DNA of 64,000 bases from Comamonadaceae bacterium (GTDB lineage Bacteria > Pseudomonadota > Gammaproteobacteria > Burkholderiales > Burkholderiaceae_C): positions 62,001-126,000 of the forward strand of contig JAIYBB010000001.1 of assembly GCA_027488735.1 (NCBI GenBank). Reading direction: 5' to 3'. Both the position numbers and the translations under genes were made by a program. Below are positions 28,717-37,246 of this stretch, one piece after another. The stretch's first letter is position 1, and each line of letters starts with the position of its first letter. The notes beneath the pieces are model-generated. The model was not told the origin of the DNA and searched no databases. It was given only the letters and a program-made list of their open reading frames with translations.

Positions 28717-29970
28717 TTATTTCTTGCCGAAAATTTCCATCGGGCAGATGGTGGTCACGGCATAGTTGGGTACGTCCACCACGTTGCTGATGCGCAGGTC
28801 ACAGGCAACGCTGGCAATCACCAGGGCTTGCTCATTGCTCAGGCCTTTGGTGACCCGCAACCAGTCAAGCATGGCGATCATGGAGTTGCGTGCAGCCAAA
28901 GTCAAATCATTCGACAGGTTGGTCAAAGGTTTGATTTTTTCGCTGTCCAGATAAGCCCACTGTGGTGGCACTTCACCCGCTTTTTTCAGCGGATAACCGA
29001 CCACGGCGTGGAAGCTGTCAGGCTCCAGCTTTTTGATTTGTGAACCGCCTTCGAACATGGGTTGCTTCACGAGTGAAGCCATGCCTTTGCGGATCTCGGT
29101 GCTGACAGTGACCACTGCACCCATTTCAATGGCGGTACCCGCCACTTCGCCATCGCCCTGTGCATAGTGCACGTCACCGATGAAGAAGCCGCAGCCGTCA
29201 ATGTAACAAGGCAACAACAATGTGGTGCCTTCAACCATTTGCTTGACGTCCATGTTGCCGCCGTTTTCACGGGGAGGAACGGTGCGCAGGCATTGGTCTT
29301 TGTGGCTTCCGTTGGGGCCGCAAATTTCTGCAGGACGGGCACTGATAGGCTGGGGTGGCAGAGCAACACCACCTGCAGCACCTAACTGGGACTCACGTGC
29401 CAGCCACGCTTCAATTTCTGGCTCACCGGGCATCACGCCGACTGAACCCATGAAACCGTTCATAGGAATGCGAACACCGGGCAGCTGGGCCGACACGGCT
29501 TCATAACGGTTCAACTTCCAATTGGCCACGTAAGGATCTGGGAACATGTCTGGCAAAAAGCCAAAGCCAGGAATCAAGGTGGTGTAGCCGTATTCGTTGG
29601 GGTTGATGTCAATCAATTTGATGGCCAGAACATCGCCGCGCTTTGCGCCTTCGATGTAGATCGGACCTGTCATGGGGTGGATCAGGTTGGTGTCAATCGC
29701 GGTGACATCTTTGGGGACGGAATTGATATTGAGTTTGGCATCCAAAGCGTCACGGGTGTGCACCACAATCAGGTCGCCGGGATTGGCACGCGCCACAGGT
29801 TTGATGGCAGGGTGGTAGCGGTTGAAGCAGTTGGGGTCATTTTCGCAATGCTCACCCATCTTCTTGACTTCCACAATTGTTTGGGTTTTGACGTCAGTGG
29901 TGTCTGCCAGTGTGTAGGTGGCAGACACACCCAACAGCATGGCCACAATGGCCGGTTTGATTTGGTACAT
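28717..29970 (-). CDS. Exported acetamidase/formamidase-family protein
   Basis: A 417-residue member of the FmdA/AmdA family, which hydrolyses short amides to the acid and ammonia. The start MYQIKPAIVAMLLGVSATYT (ATG 29968-29970) has AGGA seven bases upstream and gives a signal peptide ending TLA, so the enzyme is predicted periplasmic, unusual for the family. Motifs include HPMTGPIYIEGAKRGDVLAI, NGFMGSVGVMPGEPE, and the hallmark GDVHYAQGDGEVAGTAIE. The substrate is not known. The AT-rich region upstream (30018-30156) must contain its promoter. It stands alone, with a strong terminator behind it. Confidence 0.87.
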   Translation of the reverse strand: MYQIKPAIVAMLLGVSATYTLADTTDVKTQTIVEVKKMGEHCENDPNCFNRYHPAIKPVARANPGDLIVVHTRDALDAKLNINSVPKDVTAIDTNLIHPMTGPIYIEGAKRGDVLAIKLIDINPNEYGYTTLIPGFGFLPDMFPDPYVANWKLNRYEAVSAQLPGVRIPMNGFMGSVGVMPGEPEIEAWLARESQLGAAGGVALPPQPISARPAEICGPNGSHKDQCLRTVPPRENGGNMDVKQMVEGTTLLLPCYIDGCGFFIGDVHYAQGDGEVAGTAIEMGAVVTVSTEIRKGMASLVKQPMFEGGSQIKKLEPDSFHAVVGYPLKKAGEVPPQWAYLDSEKIKPLTNLSNDLTLAARNSMIAMLDWLRVTKGLSNEQALVIASVACDLRISNVVDVPNYAVTTICPMEIFGKK

Positions 29971-30018
29971 AAATATCCTTTGTTGTATGAGAGGACGAGC
30001 CTTGAGCCCTACTCCCAA

Positions 30019-30156
30019 ATGTCCTCGAAAAGCCTGTATCTTATAAGCTTATTAAAAAGAAACCCTTTAAGAACAATGGGAAAGAGTTTTTTAACTTAAT
30101 AAGCTAATAAAAAATAAAAAACTTATAAAAAATAATTTGTTTGGAGTGGCCTAAGC
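30019..30156. other. AT-rich spacer upstream of the acetamidase-like gene
   Basis: Bases 30035-30145 are strikingly AT-rich, with repeated TTATAAG / TTAATAAGC elements. CTTATAAGCTTATTA near 30037 and TTAATAAGCTAATAA near 30095 are similar and partly inverted. No gene is visible. This is probably the promoter and a regulatory region. Confidence 0.4.
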
Positions 30157-31005
30157 TTACGCACAAGGCAAACTTGGGGTGTTGCACCACTCGCTCCAGC
30201 TGCCTGCAAACAAAGCCGTGGTGCCCAATCCTGCCACTTGCATGGCCAGCAAATTGGGGATGGCGCTGATGCCACTGCCGCATTGGTGAACCACTGAGGC
30301 CGGTGTGTGTCCTGCCAGCAATGTGTCAAATTCAGCGCGCAATTGCGCCGCAGGTTTCATCAAGCCGTCGGGCCCCAGATTGCTGGTGAACGGGCGGTTC
30401 AACGCGCCGGGGATATGACCGGCCACCGGATCAAACGGTTCGGTTTCTCCGCGAAAACGTGCAGGTGAGCGGGCATCCAAAATGGTTTGCGAAGGTTTGC
30501 CCAAAGCTGCAAATACATCGGCGGTGTGCAACAAAGTCACCAGCGATGGTCGCAAGGCAAATTCGCTGGCGTGGGTATGGCCCGCTGCGCCGCTTTCGAC
30601 CTCACCGCCACTGGCCACCCAGGCTTGCAGGCCACCATCGAGCACCGCCACTGCGTCATGACCGCACCATTTGAGCATCCACCACAAGCGGCCACAGAAA
30701 TTCATACCCTGTCGGTCATACACCACCACTTGGGTGTGGTTACTGACGCCCATTTGGCCCAACCACGCGGCAAAGTGTTCGCGCGAGGGCAAGGGATGGC
30801 GTCCGCCGTTGACAGCCACGGCGGGATCGTGGCTGGACAAATCGGTGTTGATGTCGGCGAACCATGCCCCCGCAATATGTTGTGTCTCAAATTGTTCGCG
30901 CCCGGCATGCGGGTGGCTGAGGTCGGCGCTGCAATCGAAGACGCGCAGTTCACCGCGAAATTTTTTTACATCTGCAACAGATATCAAAGTGGTGTAAGTC
31001 ATCAA
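30157..31005 (-). CDS. Sulfurtransferase (two-domain rhodanese)
   Basis: A 282-residue protein with tandem rhodanese domains of the thiosulfate/3-mercaptopyruvate sulfurtransferase type. The N-terminal inactive domain has VFDCSADLSHPHAGREQFET and VVYDRQGMNFCGRLWWMLK. The C-terminal domain carries LDARSPARFRGETEPFDP, then HIPGALNRPF, and the active-site loop HQCGSGISAIPNLLAM with the persulfide Cys. The CGSG(I/V)(S/T)A loop favours mercaptopyruvate over thiosulfate. Its ATG overlaps the stop of the DMT transporter (ATGA), making it the third gene of a Rieske oxygenase operon. Confidence 0.9.
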   Translation of the reverse strand: MMTYTTLISVADVKKFRGELRVFDCSADLSHPHAGREQFETQHIAGAWFADINTDLSSHDPAVAVNGGRHPLPSREHFAAWLGQMGVSNHTQVVVYDRQGMNFCGRLWWMLKWCGHDAVAVLDGGLQAWVASGGEVESGAAGHTHASEFALRPSLVTLLHTADVFAALGKPSQTILDARSPARFRGETEPFDPVAGHIPGALNRPFTSNLGPDGLMKPAAQLRAEFDTLLAGHTPASVVHQCGSGISAIPNLLAMQVAGLGTTALFAGSWSEWCNTPSLPCA

Positions 31006-31898
31006 TGTTCCTCGGCGGGTGAATCAGGCACAGCGCGGGTGCGCAACACAGTAGAAGCAATGCCACTGGCAATGATCAGCCACATGCCTGCCCAGCCGAT
31101 CCATGGCAATTGTTCATCAAACAAAAATAATCCGTACAAAGAGGCAAACACAATGCCTGAATATTGAAGATTGGCCACCACCAAAGTAGCGCCGTGTGAA
31201 TAGGCACGCGTGAGACACATTTGACCCAGCGAAGCCAACACGCCGATGGGGACCAACCACACCGCATGCGACCAGTCCCAGGCAGACAAGCCTGTGACTG
31301 CCATGCCACACGCTCCCGCCAGCGTGGTGCCGAGGGCGAAATAAAACACGATGCGCCCGACTGGTTCGCCCGCGCGGCCCAAAGCCATCACATGCATATA
31401 GGCAAATGCGGAAATGAAACCAGACATCAACCCCACCAAGCCTGCAAACAATTGGTCTTGCTCGATCGTAGGTCGCAACATCATGATCACACCGGCAAAG
31501 CCGCTGAGCACGGCCAGCACCAAAGGACCTTGCTTGCGGGCATCGAGTGCCGTGCCAGCCAATGTGCCCATGAGCGTGCCACCGACCAAAAATGCAGCGA
31601 TCCACACACTGCTCATGTAGTTGAGCGTCATGGCGGTGGCAAGCGGTAATTTGCCCAGCGCGTAAAACCACAAACCCAAGGAGGTGACGCCCACGATATT
31701 GCGCCAAACATGCATGGCGGGAACCGGCGTTCGCAAACTCTGGCCAGCCCAGGCGGCATAGGCCGTCATCAACAACAAGCTGATCAAGCCGCGAAAAAAC
31801 ACCAACTCACTGGCATGGAAATAGGCCGAGGCGAATTTGACGCATACCCCCATGCTGGCCAAAAACGCAGAGGCCAACAACATCCACAGTGCTTGCAT
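31002..31898 (-). CDS. EamA/DMT-family transporter
   Basis: A 298-residue drug/metabolite transporter with ten predicted helices in two EamA repeats (MQALWMLLASAFLASMGVCV onwards; second repeat from about LVGLMSGFISAFAYMHVMAL). I use the ATG at 31898 because it overlaps the oxygenase stop as TAATG, indicating coupled translation; a GTG at 31931 would add 11 residues. Substrate unknown. The arginine/aromatic FFRGLISLLLMTAYAAWAG segment is typical of the family. It lies between the Rieske oxygenase and sulfurtransferase genes. Confidence 0.86.
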   Translation of the reverse strand: MQALWMLLASAFLASMGVCVKFASAYFHASELVFFRGLISLLLMTAYAAWAGQSLRTPVPAMHVWRNIVGVTSLGLWFYALGKLPLATAMTLNYMSSVWIAAFLVGGTLMGTLAGTALDARKQGPLVLAVLSGFAGVIMMLRPTIEQDQLFAGLVGLMSGFISAFAYMHVMALGRAGEPVGRIVFYFALGTTLAGACGMAVTGLSAWDWSHAVWLVPIGVLASLGQMCLTRAYSHGATLVVANLQYSGIVFASLYGLFLFDEQLPWIGWAGMWLIIASGIASTVLRTRAVPDSPAEEH

Positions 31899-33022
31899 TA
31901 AAGAGAGGTCGACATGCGCTTCAGATACCACTCGTGAAAGTGCTGCATGCCATCTTCCATCGGGCTTTGGTAAGGCCCGACTTGGTTGTCCCCGCGTTGC
32001 ATCAGTGCCAGCCGGCCTTGGTCCATGCGTTCGGCGATTTCATCGTCTTCAACGCAGGTTTCCATGTAGGCAGCGCGTTGCGCTTGGACAAAATCACGCT
32101 CGAAGGCGAAGATTTCTTCGGGGTAAAAGAATTCCACGATGTTCATGGTTTTGTTCACACCCATGGGGTGCAATGTGGACACGGTCAGCACATGCGGGTA
32201 CCACTCGACCATGATGTGCGGGTAATAGGTCAGCCAGATGGCGCCGTGCGCCGGGGGTTCGCCACTGGTGTAGTTGAGCAATGCCTCGTGCCAGCGTTCA
32301 TACACCGGACTGCCTGCCTTGCCTAAACGATTGGCAACGCCTACGGTTTGAACAGAATAGTTTTCGTTGAGTTGCCATTGCAAATCGTCGCAAGTGACAA
32401 AGTTGCCCAGACCCGGGTGAAACGGGCCGACATGGTAGTCCTCTAAATAGACTTCAATGAATGTTTTCCAGTTGTAGTTGCACTCGTGCATTTCCACGTG
32501 GTCCAGGGCATAGCCGGAAAAATCGAGTTGCTTGCGCGGGCCCAAGTGAGCCATGTCGGCGGCCACATCGCGACCATTGGCCTCAAACAGCATGCCGTTC
32601 CATTCTTGCAACAGGTAATTTTCCAGATTCAGACAAGGGTCGTGCTTGAAATGTGGCGCGCCCAGCAAAAGCCCTTGCGGGGAATAGGTCCAGCGGTGCA
32701 GCGGGCAAACGACATTGCCGCCCATGGCCTTGGCGGGATCGTTCAGATTCCCGCGCCCCTTGAGCATGACCGCTTGGCGGTGACGACAGACATTGGAGAT
32801 GAGTTGAACGCCTTGCGCGGTACGCACCAGTGCGCGGCCTTCGTTTTCTTGGGGCAGTGCGAAATAGTCGCCAATTTCGGGCACCGACAAAGCATGTCCC
32901 ACATAACGTGGACCTTGCTTGAACAGTGTTTGCAATTCGCGCTGGTAAAGCGCCTCATCAAAATAGCTTGTAACTGGGAGTTGGCCAACGGCCTGCTGCA
33001 GTTGAAGACTTAAATCAGACAT
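31898..33022 (-). CDS. Rieske non-heme iron oxygenase, alpha-subunit type
   Basis: A 374-residue ring-hydroxylating or demethylating oxygenase. The Rieske [2Fe-2S] motif is CRHRQAVMLKG, then 14 residues, then VVCPLHRWTYSPQG near residues 78-110. The mononuclear iron region reads NYNWKTFIEVYLEDYHVGPF followed by HPGLG, giving the two His ligands, near 190. It resembles the group that includes choline/carnitine monooxygenases and many uncharacterised Burkholderiales enzymes. No reductase or ferredoxin gene lies next to it. Leads the operon with the DMT transporter and sulfurtransferase; divergent from xseB. Confidence 0.88.
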   Translation of the reverse strand: MSDLSLQLQQAVGQLPVTSYFDEALYQRELQTLFKQGPRYVGHALSVPEIGDYFALPQENEGRALVRTAQGVQLISNVCRHRQAVMLKGRGNLNDPAKAMGGNVVCPLHRWTYSPQGLLLGAPHFKHDPCLNLENYLLQEWNGMLFEANGRDVAADMAHLGPRKQLDFSGYALDHVEMHECNYNWKTFIEVYLEDYHVGPFHPGLGNFVTCDDLQWQLNENYSVQTVGVANRLGKAGSPVYERWHEALLNYTSGEPPAHGAIWLTYYPHIMVEWYPHVLTVSTLHPMGVNKTMNIVEFFYPEEIFAFERDFVQAQRAAYMETCVEDDEIAERMDQGRLALMQRGDNQVGPYQSPMEDGMQHFHEWYLKRMSTSL

Positions 33023-33151
33023 TAAACGCCCTGACCTAAAGACTCCCCACAGGGAGAAAACAAAAAACTGGCCCCTGGCCAGACGGAAGCGGATTGTAGC
33101 CGCACCGAATTACCCACCTACAATCTCCGAAAATCAGCCACTCAAGACACC

Positions 33152-33412
33152 ATGACCAAGGCCGCCAAATCGCCCCCCGCCGATACAACCACACAAGAAC
33201 CGCCCGCCAGTTACGAGGCGGCGGTGCAAGAACTCGAACAGTTGGTGGCGCGCATGGAGTCAGGACAAATGCCCTTGGCAGACATGTTGCAGTCATACCA
33301 GCGCGGTGCGTTTTTGTTGTCGCACTGTCGCGCGCAGTTGCAAGCGGTAGAAGGTCAGATTCAGGTGCTTGAATCTGGCACCTTGAAAAACTGGGCGGGC
33401 AGCGCCGAATGA
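33152..33412 (+). CDS. xseB: Exodeoxyribonuclease VII small subunit
   Basis: An 86-residue partner of XseA, which degrades single-stranded DNA. The core [35 protein letters not shown] and [20 protein letters not shown] is diagnostic for XseB. The stop overlaps the ispA start (ATGA), the usual arrangement in proteobacteria, where xseB-ispA often precedes dxs; dxs is not next here. Confidence 0.93.
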   Translation: MTKAAKSPPADTTTQEPPASYEAAVQELEQLVARMESGQMPLADMLQSYQRGAFLLSHCRAQLQAVEGQIQVLESGTLKNWAGSAE

Positions 33413-34317
33413 GCGGGTTTGATTTGCAAGCATGGTCAACGCAGCAATTGCTGCTCGTTGAGCAAGCCCTAGAGCAATGGGTTCCCAATGACGCACCGGC
33501 CGACTTGGGGCCTGCCATGCGGTATGCGGTTTTAGACGGCGGCAAACGTTTGCGGCCCTTGCTGGTGTTGGCCAGTTTCGAGGCTTGTGTCGGCAAGACG
33601 CCCACAGCCCCCATGTCTGAAGCCGCCATGCGTGCGGCTTGCGCGATTGAATTGATCCATGCCTATTCGCTGGTGCACGACGATATGCCTTGCATGGACA
33701 ACGACGTGCTTCGGCGTGGCAAGCCCACCGTGCATGTGAAGTTTGGCGAAGCCGGTGCGTTGCTGGCGGGCGACGCATTGCAGACATTGGCGTTTGAATT
33801 GCTCACGCCATCAAACAGCGAGATTCCTTCTCAGGTGCAAGCAGGCTTGTGCGGTTTGCTCGCGCGCGGTGCCGGACATGCAGGCATGGCCGGCGGGCAA
33901 GCCATTGATCTGGCCAGTGTGGGGGATCAATTGACGCTGGAACAACTGCAACATATGCACCGTTGCAAAACGGGTGCGTTGCTGGAAACCAGTGTGGTGA
34001 TGGGTGCTGTGGCCGCGCAAGCGAATGCTCAAGCCACACAAGCTTTGTTGTCCTACGGGCAAGCTTTGGGCGTGGCTTTTCAAGTGGTTGACGATATTTT
34101 GGATGTCACCGCGGACACCTCGGTGTTGGGCAAAACCGCTGGCAAGGATGCCGACAATGACAAACCTACCTATGTTTCATTGCTGGGCCTTCAAGGCGCA
34201 CAGCAAGAGGCGCAGCGTTTGGCCGTGCAGGCGCAACAGGCGCTGGCGCACAGTGGCCTGACAGATACTCAGGTATTGCAATCGCTGGCAAACTGGGTGC
34301 TGCAGCGCAAGCATTGA
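33409..34317 (+). CDS. ispA: Farnesyl diphosphate synthase (polyprenyl synthetase)
   Basis: Makes C15 farnesyl diphosphate from IPP and DMAPP. The 302 residues include the first Asp-rich motif in [57 protein letters not shown], and the second Asp-rich motif in [20 protein letters not shown]. Coupled to xseB by a four-base overlap. Supplies precursor for the geranylgeranyl diphosphate synthase CrtE encoded 0.8 kb downstream, so the two prenyl synthases stand close together in this cluster. Confidence 0.94.
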   Translation: MSGFDLQAWSTQQLLLVEQALEQWVPNDAPADLGPAMRYAVLDGGKRLRPLLVLASFEACVGKTPTAPMSEAAMRAACAIELIHAYSLVHDDMPCMDNDVLRRGKPTVHVKFGEAGALLAGDALQTLAFELLTPSNSEIPSQVQAGLCGLLARGAGHAGMAGGQAIDLASVGDQLTLEQLQHMHRCKTGALLETSVVMGAVAAQANAQATQALLSYGQALGVAFQVVDDILDVTADTSVLGKTAGKDADNDKPTYVSLLGLQGAQQEAQRLAVQAQQALAHSGLTDTQVLQSLANWVLQRKH

Positions 34318-34376
34318 ACTGACACCTATTTGCGGCTTCATAGCCGCACCCACTGGCAACTCACAAGGAGATCAAC

Positions 34377-34976
34377 ATGGCATTGTTTATTTTGGGTTTG
34401 GTGTTGTTTTTGGGCAGCCATTCGGTGCGTGTCTTCGCTGACGGTTGGCGTACAAAAAGGCTGGCGCAGTGGGGCGAGAAGTTCTACAAAGGCATTTACA
34501 GCGTCACCTCGCTCGTGGGCTTTGTGCTGATGGTGTATGGGTTTAGCGCCATCCGCTGGGACAGTCCGATGCTGTGGGTACCTCCCATGGGCATGCGTCA
34601 TTTGGCGACGTTGCTGATGTTGTTAGCCTTGGTATTGTTGGTGGCCTCACAAGTGCCACACAACGCCATCAAAGCCAAGTTGCGCCATCCGATGGTGTTG
34701 TCGGTCAAGGTGTGGGCGCTGGCCCATTTGTTGTCCAACGGCAAAGCGGCCGATGTGGTGTTGTTCGGCGCTTTTTTGTTGTGGGCCATGCTCAATTTCC
34801 GTGCTGCCCGCCAGCGTGACCGCTTGAACGCCCTTGAAACACCATCAGACCTTGCAGCACCAGTTACCAACACCTTCAATACTTTGCTCGTGGTGTTCGT
34901 TGGGGTGGGGGTATGGGCGATTTTGTTGTTAGGCGGCCACCGCTGGTTGTTTGGTGTCAGCCCCATGGGCATGTAA
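34377..34976 (+). CDS. NnrU-family membrane protein (related to carotene isomerase Z-ISO)
   Basis: A 199-residue protein with about five membrane helices. The NnrU family signature is clear: GLVLFLGSHSVRVFADGWR at the N-terminus, then RHLATLLMLLALVLLVASQV, and LRHPMVLSVKVWALAHLLSN with the conserved His residues. NnrU was first noted near denitrification genes, but the plant heme enzyme 15-cis-zeta-carotene isomerase (Z-ISO) belongs to the same family. Here it lies between ispA and crtE, upstream of carotenoid genes. A carotenoid role is possible but is inferred from position alone. AAGGAG precedes the ATG. Confidence 0.88.
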   Translation: MALFILGLVLFLGSHSVRVFADGWRTKRLAQWGEKFYKGIYSVTSLVGFVLMVYGFSAIRWDSPMLWVPPMGMRHLATLLMLLALVLLVASQVPHNAIKAKLRHPMVLSVKVWALAHLLSNGKAADVVLFGAFLLWAMLNFRAARQRDRLNALETPSDLAAPVTNTFNTLLVVFVGVGVWAILLLGGHRWLFGVSPMGM

Positions 34977-34994
34977 ATACCGCACATTTGCTGG

Positions 34995-35038
34995 TGAAAT
35001 ATCTGGTTGACAAACCATAGTGTCATGTTAAATTGACA
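34995..35038 (+). promoter_or_regulatory. crtE promoter with paired PpsR/CrtJ-type sites
   Basis: A perfect TGT-N12-ACA palindrome (TGTCATGTTAAATTGACA, 35021-35038) lies exactly 8 bp after a second site with one mismatch (TGAAATATCTGGTTGACA, 34995-35012). The upstream site ends in the -35 hexamer TTGACA (35007-35012), and a -10-like TAAATT at 35029-35034 falls inside the downstream site. PpsR/CrtJ represses photosynthesis genes under oxygen by binding such pairs in other purple bacteria. Binding here is inferred. Confidence 0.75.
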
Positions 35039-35096
35039 CTTGTGGATGTCGCCTCGAATTGTCGATGCGGCGGTTACCACCCCATCAGGGGGTCCC

Positions 35097-36002
35097 ATGA
35101 GCTTGATTAACCGCATAGAAGCTGCCCTTGAGCAGCACTTTTCCCGTACAAAAAGCAGCAGTGCCCCGCCTCGATTGATGGAGGCGATGCGGCATGCGGT
35201 GTTTCCGGGCGGTGCGCGTATCCGTCCGCAGTTGTGCCTGGCGGTCGCCAAGGCCTGTGGTGAGGACGATACCGGCCTCACCAATGCAGCCGCTGTGGCA
35301 ATAGAACTCTTGCATTGCGCGTCATTGGTTCACGATGACATGCCTTGTTTTGACGACGCCGATATGCGCCGCGGCAAAGTCACAGTACACAAACAATTTG
35401 GCGAACCTTTGGCGCTGCTGACCGGTGACGCTTTGATCATCATGGCCTATCAGACCTTGGCGCACAGCGGTCGTTTGCACCCGATGCGAACCGTGCAATT
35501 GCTCAGCGTCATCAGCGATGGCGTGGGCGCGCCAGACGGCATCGTTGCCGGTCAGGCGTGGGAATGCGAATCGCGTGTGGAACTCAGCCGCTACCAGCGC
35601 GCCAAAACCGGTGCTTTGTTTGTTGCAGCTACTTGCGCTGGCGCACTGGCTGCGGGTGTTGACCCTGCACCGTGGCGCAAACTTGGCGATACCTTGGGTG
35701 AGGCCTATCAAGTGGCTGACGATATTCGCGATGTGATGATGCAAGCCGATCAATTGGGCAAACCCGCCGGACAAGATGCGCACCACGGCCGCCCAAGTGC
35801 CGCTGCCGATTTGGGCTTGGTGGGCGCGTTGGACTATTTCAATGCACTGATGCAAACCGCAGTGGATTCGGTGCCCGCATGCGAGAGCCGCGCAGCCATG
35901 CGGCAACTGGTGCTGAGCGAATCAGAACGCTTGGTGCCACCGGACGCTTGTGCGCTGATTTCTCGCCAATTGGTCAGCCCATCCACGCGGGTCAGCGCCT
36001 GA
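35097..36002 (+). CDS. crtE: Geranylgeranyl diphosphate synthase
   Basis: Makes C20 geranylgeranyl diphosphate for carotenoids and the bacteriochlorophyll tail. The start MSLINRIEAALEQHF (ATG 35097) follows AGGGGG; the frame extends upstream but crosses the promoter. In 301 residues it shows [20 protein letters not shown] (first Asp-rich motif), FGEPLALLTGDALI, KTGALFVAATCAGA, and YQVADDIRDVMMQADQLGKP (second Asp-rich motif). It begins the crtE-crtF unit, 13 bp from crtF, and is preceded by paired PpsR-type sites. Assigned CrtE over IspA by its place in the photosynthesis cluster. Confidence 0.92.
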   Translation: MSLINRIEAALEQHFSRTKSSSAPPRLMEAMRHAVFPGGARIRPQLCLAVAKACGEDDTGLTNAAAVAIELLHCASLVHDDMPCFDDADMRRGKVTVHKQFGEPLALLTGDALIIMAYQTLAHSGRLHPMRTVQLLSVISDGVGAPDGIVAGQAWECESRVELSRYQRAKTGALFVAATCAGALAAGVDPAPWRKLGDTLGEAYQVADDIRDVMMQADQLGKPAGQDAHHGRPSAAADLGLVGALDYFNALMQTAVDSVPACESRAAMRQLVLSESERLVPPDACALISRQLVSPSTRVSA

Positions 36003-36014
36003 TATTTGTGTGCC

Positions 36015-37175
36015 ATGAAAAGTCTTGATCTGGCCAAAACGCAGGCAACGCAAGCCGCAGAGCGGCCGAGCTGGCGACAGCAATGGGACCAACGCTTAGA
36101 CCGTTGGATGACCTCTGCGGCGTTTTATCGCTGGGCCATCAGCAATCCACTGACCCGCTGGGTGACGCGACGCCGTGCGGCAAAACTGTTTGAGTTGATG
36201 GCGGGATTTGTGCATTCGCAAGTCCTGCTGGCATGTGTGCGTTTGCAAGTCTTCGAGTGGTTGCGCGAGCAACCTCGTTCGCTGTCACAGTTGGCGCAAC
36301 ATTGCCGCATGCCAGCGGCGGCCATGCAGCGCTTGTTGCAATCCGCTATAGCTTTGCAATTGATCGAGCAACGCGGCCCTGACAGTTATGGGTTGGGGGC
36401 TTTGGGCGCGCCGGTGGCGGCGGACCCTGGCTTGCGTTTGATGATCGAGCACAACGCGGTGTTGTTTGACGACATGCGCGACCCGCTGGCCTTGTTGCGC
36501 GACGAAATGCAGCCGCATATGCAAGCCTATTGGCCTTACATGAATGGCGACAACCCGCAAGGTTGGGAAGCAGAAAAAGTCGCGCGCTATTCCGAGCTGA
36601 TGTCTGCATCGCAACGCTTTGTCATCGAAGAATTGCTGGCCTCGTACGATTTTTCCGTGCACCGTCAGGTGCTGGACATAGGCGGTGGTAAGGGCGGCTG
36701 GGTCATGGCGTTGGCCCAACATGTCCCCAGTTTGCATTTGCATCTCATGGATTTGCCTCCTGTGGCGGCCTTAGCCGCGGAGCGCATGGAGCAAGCCGGT
36801 TTGTCCGCACGGGTCACGGTGCACGCAGGCAGCTTCATCAACAACGCCTTGCCCAAGGGCGCGGATTTGGTCACGCTGGTGCGCGTGGCCCATGACCACC
36901 CTGACGCTGTCGTCAAGGCTTTGCTGCAAAAGATCTACCAGACGCTGCCTAGCGGCGGGCGATTGTTGCTGGCCGAGCCTATGGCCCAACCCGCCGGTGA
37001 GCCGCCTGTCGGCGATGCGTACTTTCATTTCTATTTGCTGGCCATGGGCAGCGGCAGATTGCGCACCCCGGCTGAATTGCGTGGCTTCATGATTGAGGCC
37101 GGTTTTGAGTCGGTCGAGCCGGTCGCCAACCCGATGCCGCTGCACACCCGCATGCTGCTGGGTCAAAAAAGATAA
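36015..37175 (+). CDS. crtF: Demethylspheroidene O-methyltransferase
   Basis: Methylates the 1-hydroxy group of acyclic carotenoids, giving the methoxy end of spheroidene or spirilloxanthin. The 386-residue protein has an N-terminal dimerisation helix region (RRRAAKLFELMAGFVHSQVL) and a C-terminal SAM methyltransferase fold with motif I VLDIGGGKGGWVMALAQ near residue 219, then LHLMDLPPVAALAAERM, VTLVRVAHDHPDAVVKALLQ and GGRLLLAEPMAQPAG. I take ATG 36015 (MKSLDLAKTQ) rather than the TTG at 36006. In several purple bacteria bchC follows crtF; here bchX follows directly. Confidence 0.93.
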   Translation: MKSLDLAKTQATQAAERPSWRQQWDQRLDRWMTSAAFYRWAISNPLTRWVTRRRAAKLFELMAGFVHSQVLLACVRLQVFEWLREQPRSLSQLAQHCRMPAAAMQRLLQSAIALQLIEQRGPDSYGLGALGAPVAADPGLRLMIEHNAVLFDDMRDPLALLRDEMQPHMQAYWPYMNGDNPQGWEAEKVARYSELMSASQRFVIEELLASYDFSVHRQVLDIGGGKGGWVMALAQHVPSLHLHLMDLPPVAALAAERMEQAGLSARVTVHAGSFINNALPKGADLVTLVRVAHDHPDAVVKALLQKIYQTLPSGGRLLLAEPMAQPAGEPPVGDAYFHFYLLAMGSGRLRTPAELRGFMIEAGFESVEPVANPMPLHTRMLLGQKR

Positions 37176-37202
37176 GTAATTACCCTAGCATGGTTGATAA
37201 AA

Positions 37203-37246
37203 CGTCAATTTGAGTTGACACAAGTCCATGTAAACCCAAAAATACA
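37203..37246 (+). promoter_or_regulatory. bchX promoter with paired PpsR/CrtJ-type sites
   Basis: A perfect TGT-N12-ACA site (TGTAAACCCAAAAATACA, 37229-37246) lies exactly 8 bp after a site with one mismatch (CGTCAATTTGAGTTGACA, 37203-37220). As at crtE, the first site ends in TTGACA (37215-37220). A -10-like AAAAAT at 37238-37243 follows a 17-bp spacer and lies in the second site. This promoter would drive bchXYZ and read into the puf genes. Confidence 0.78.

Noticed and set aside
33036..33629. Minus-strand frame of 197 codons over xseB and ispA
   Set aside because: It covers the start of two well-conserved plus-strand genes and shows no conserved domain.
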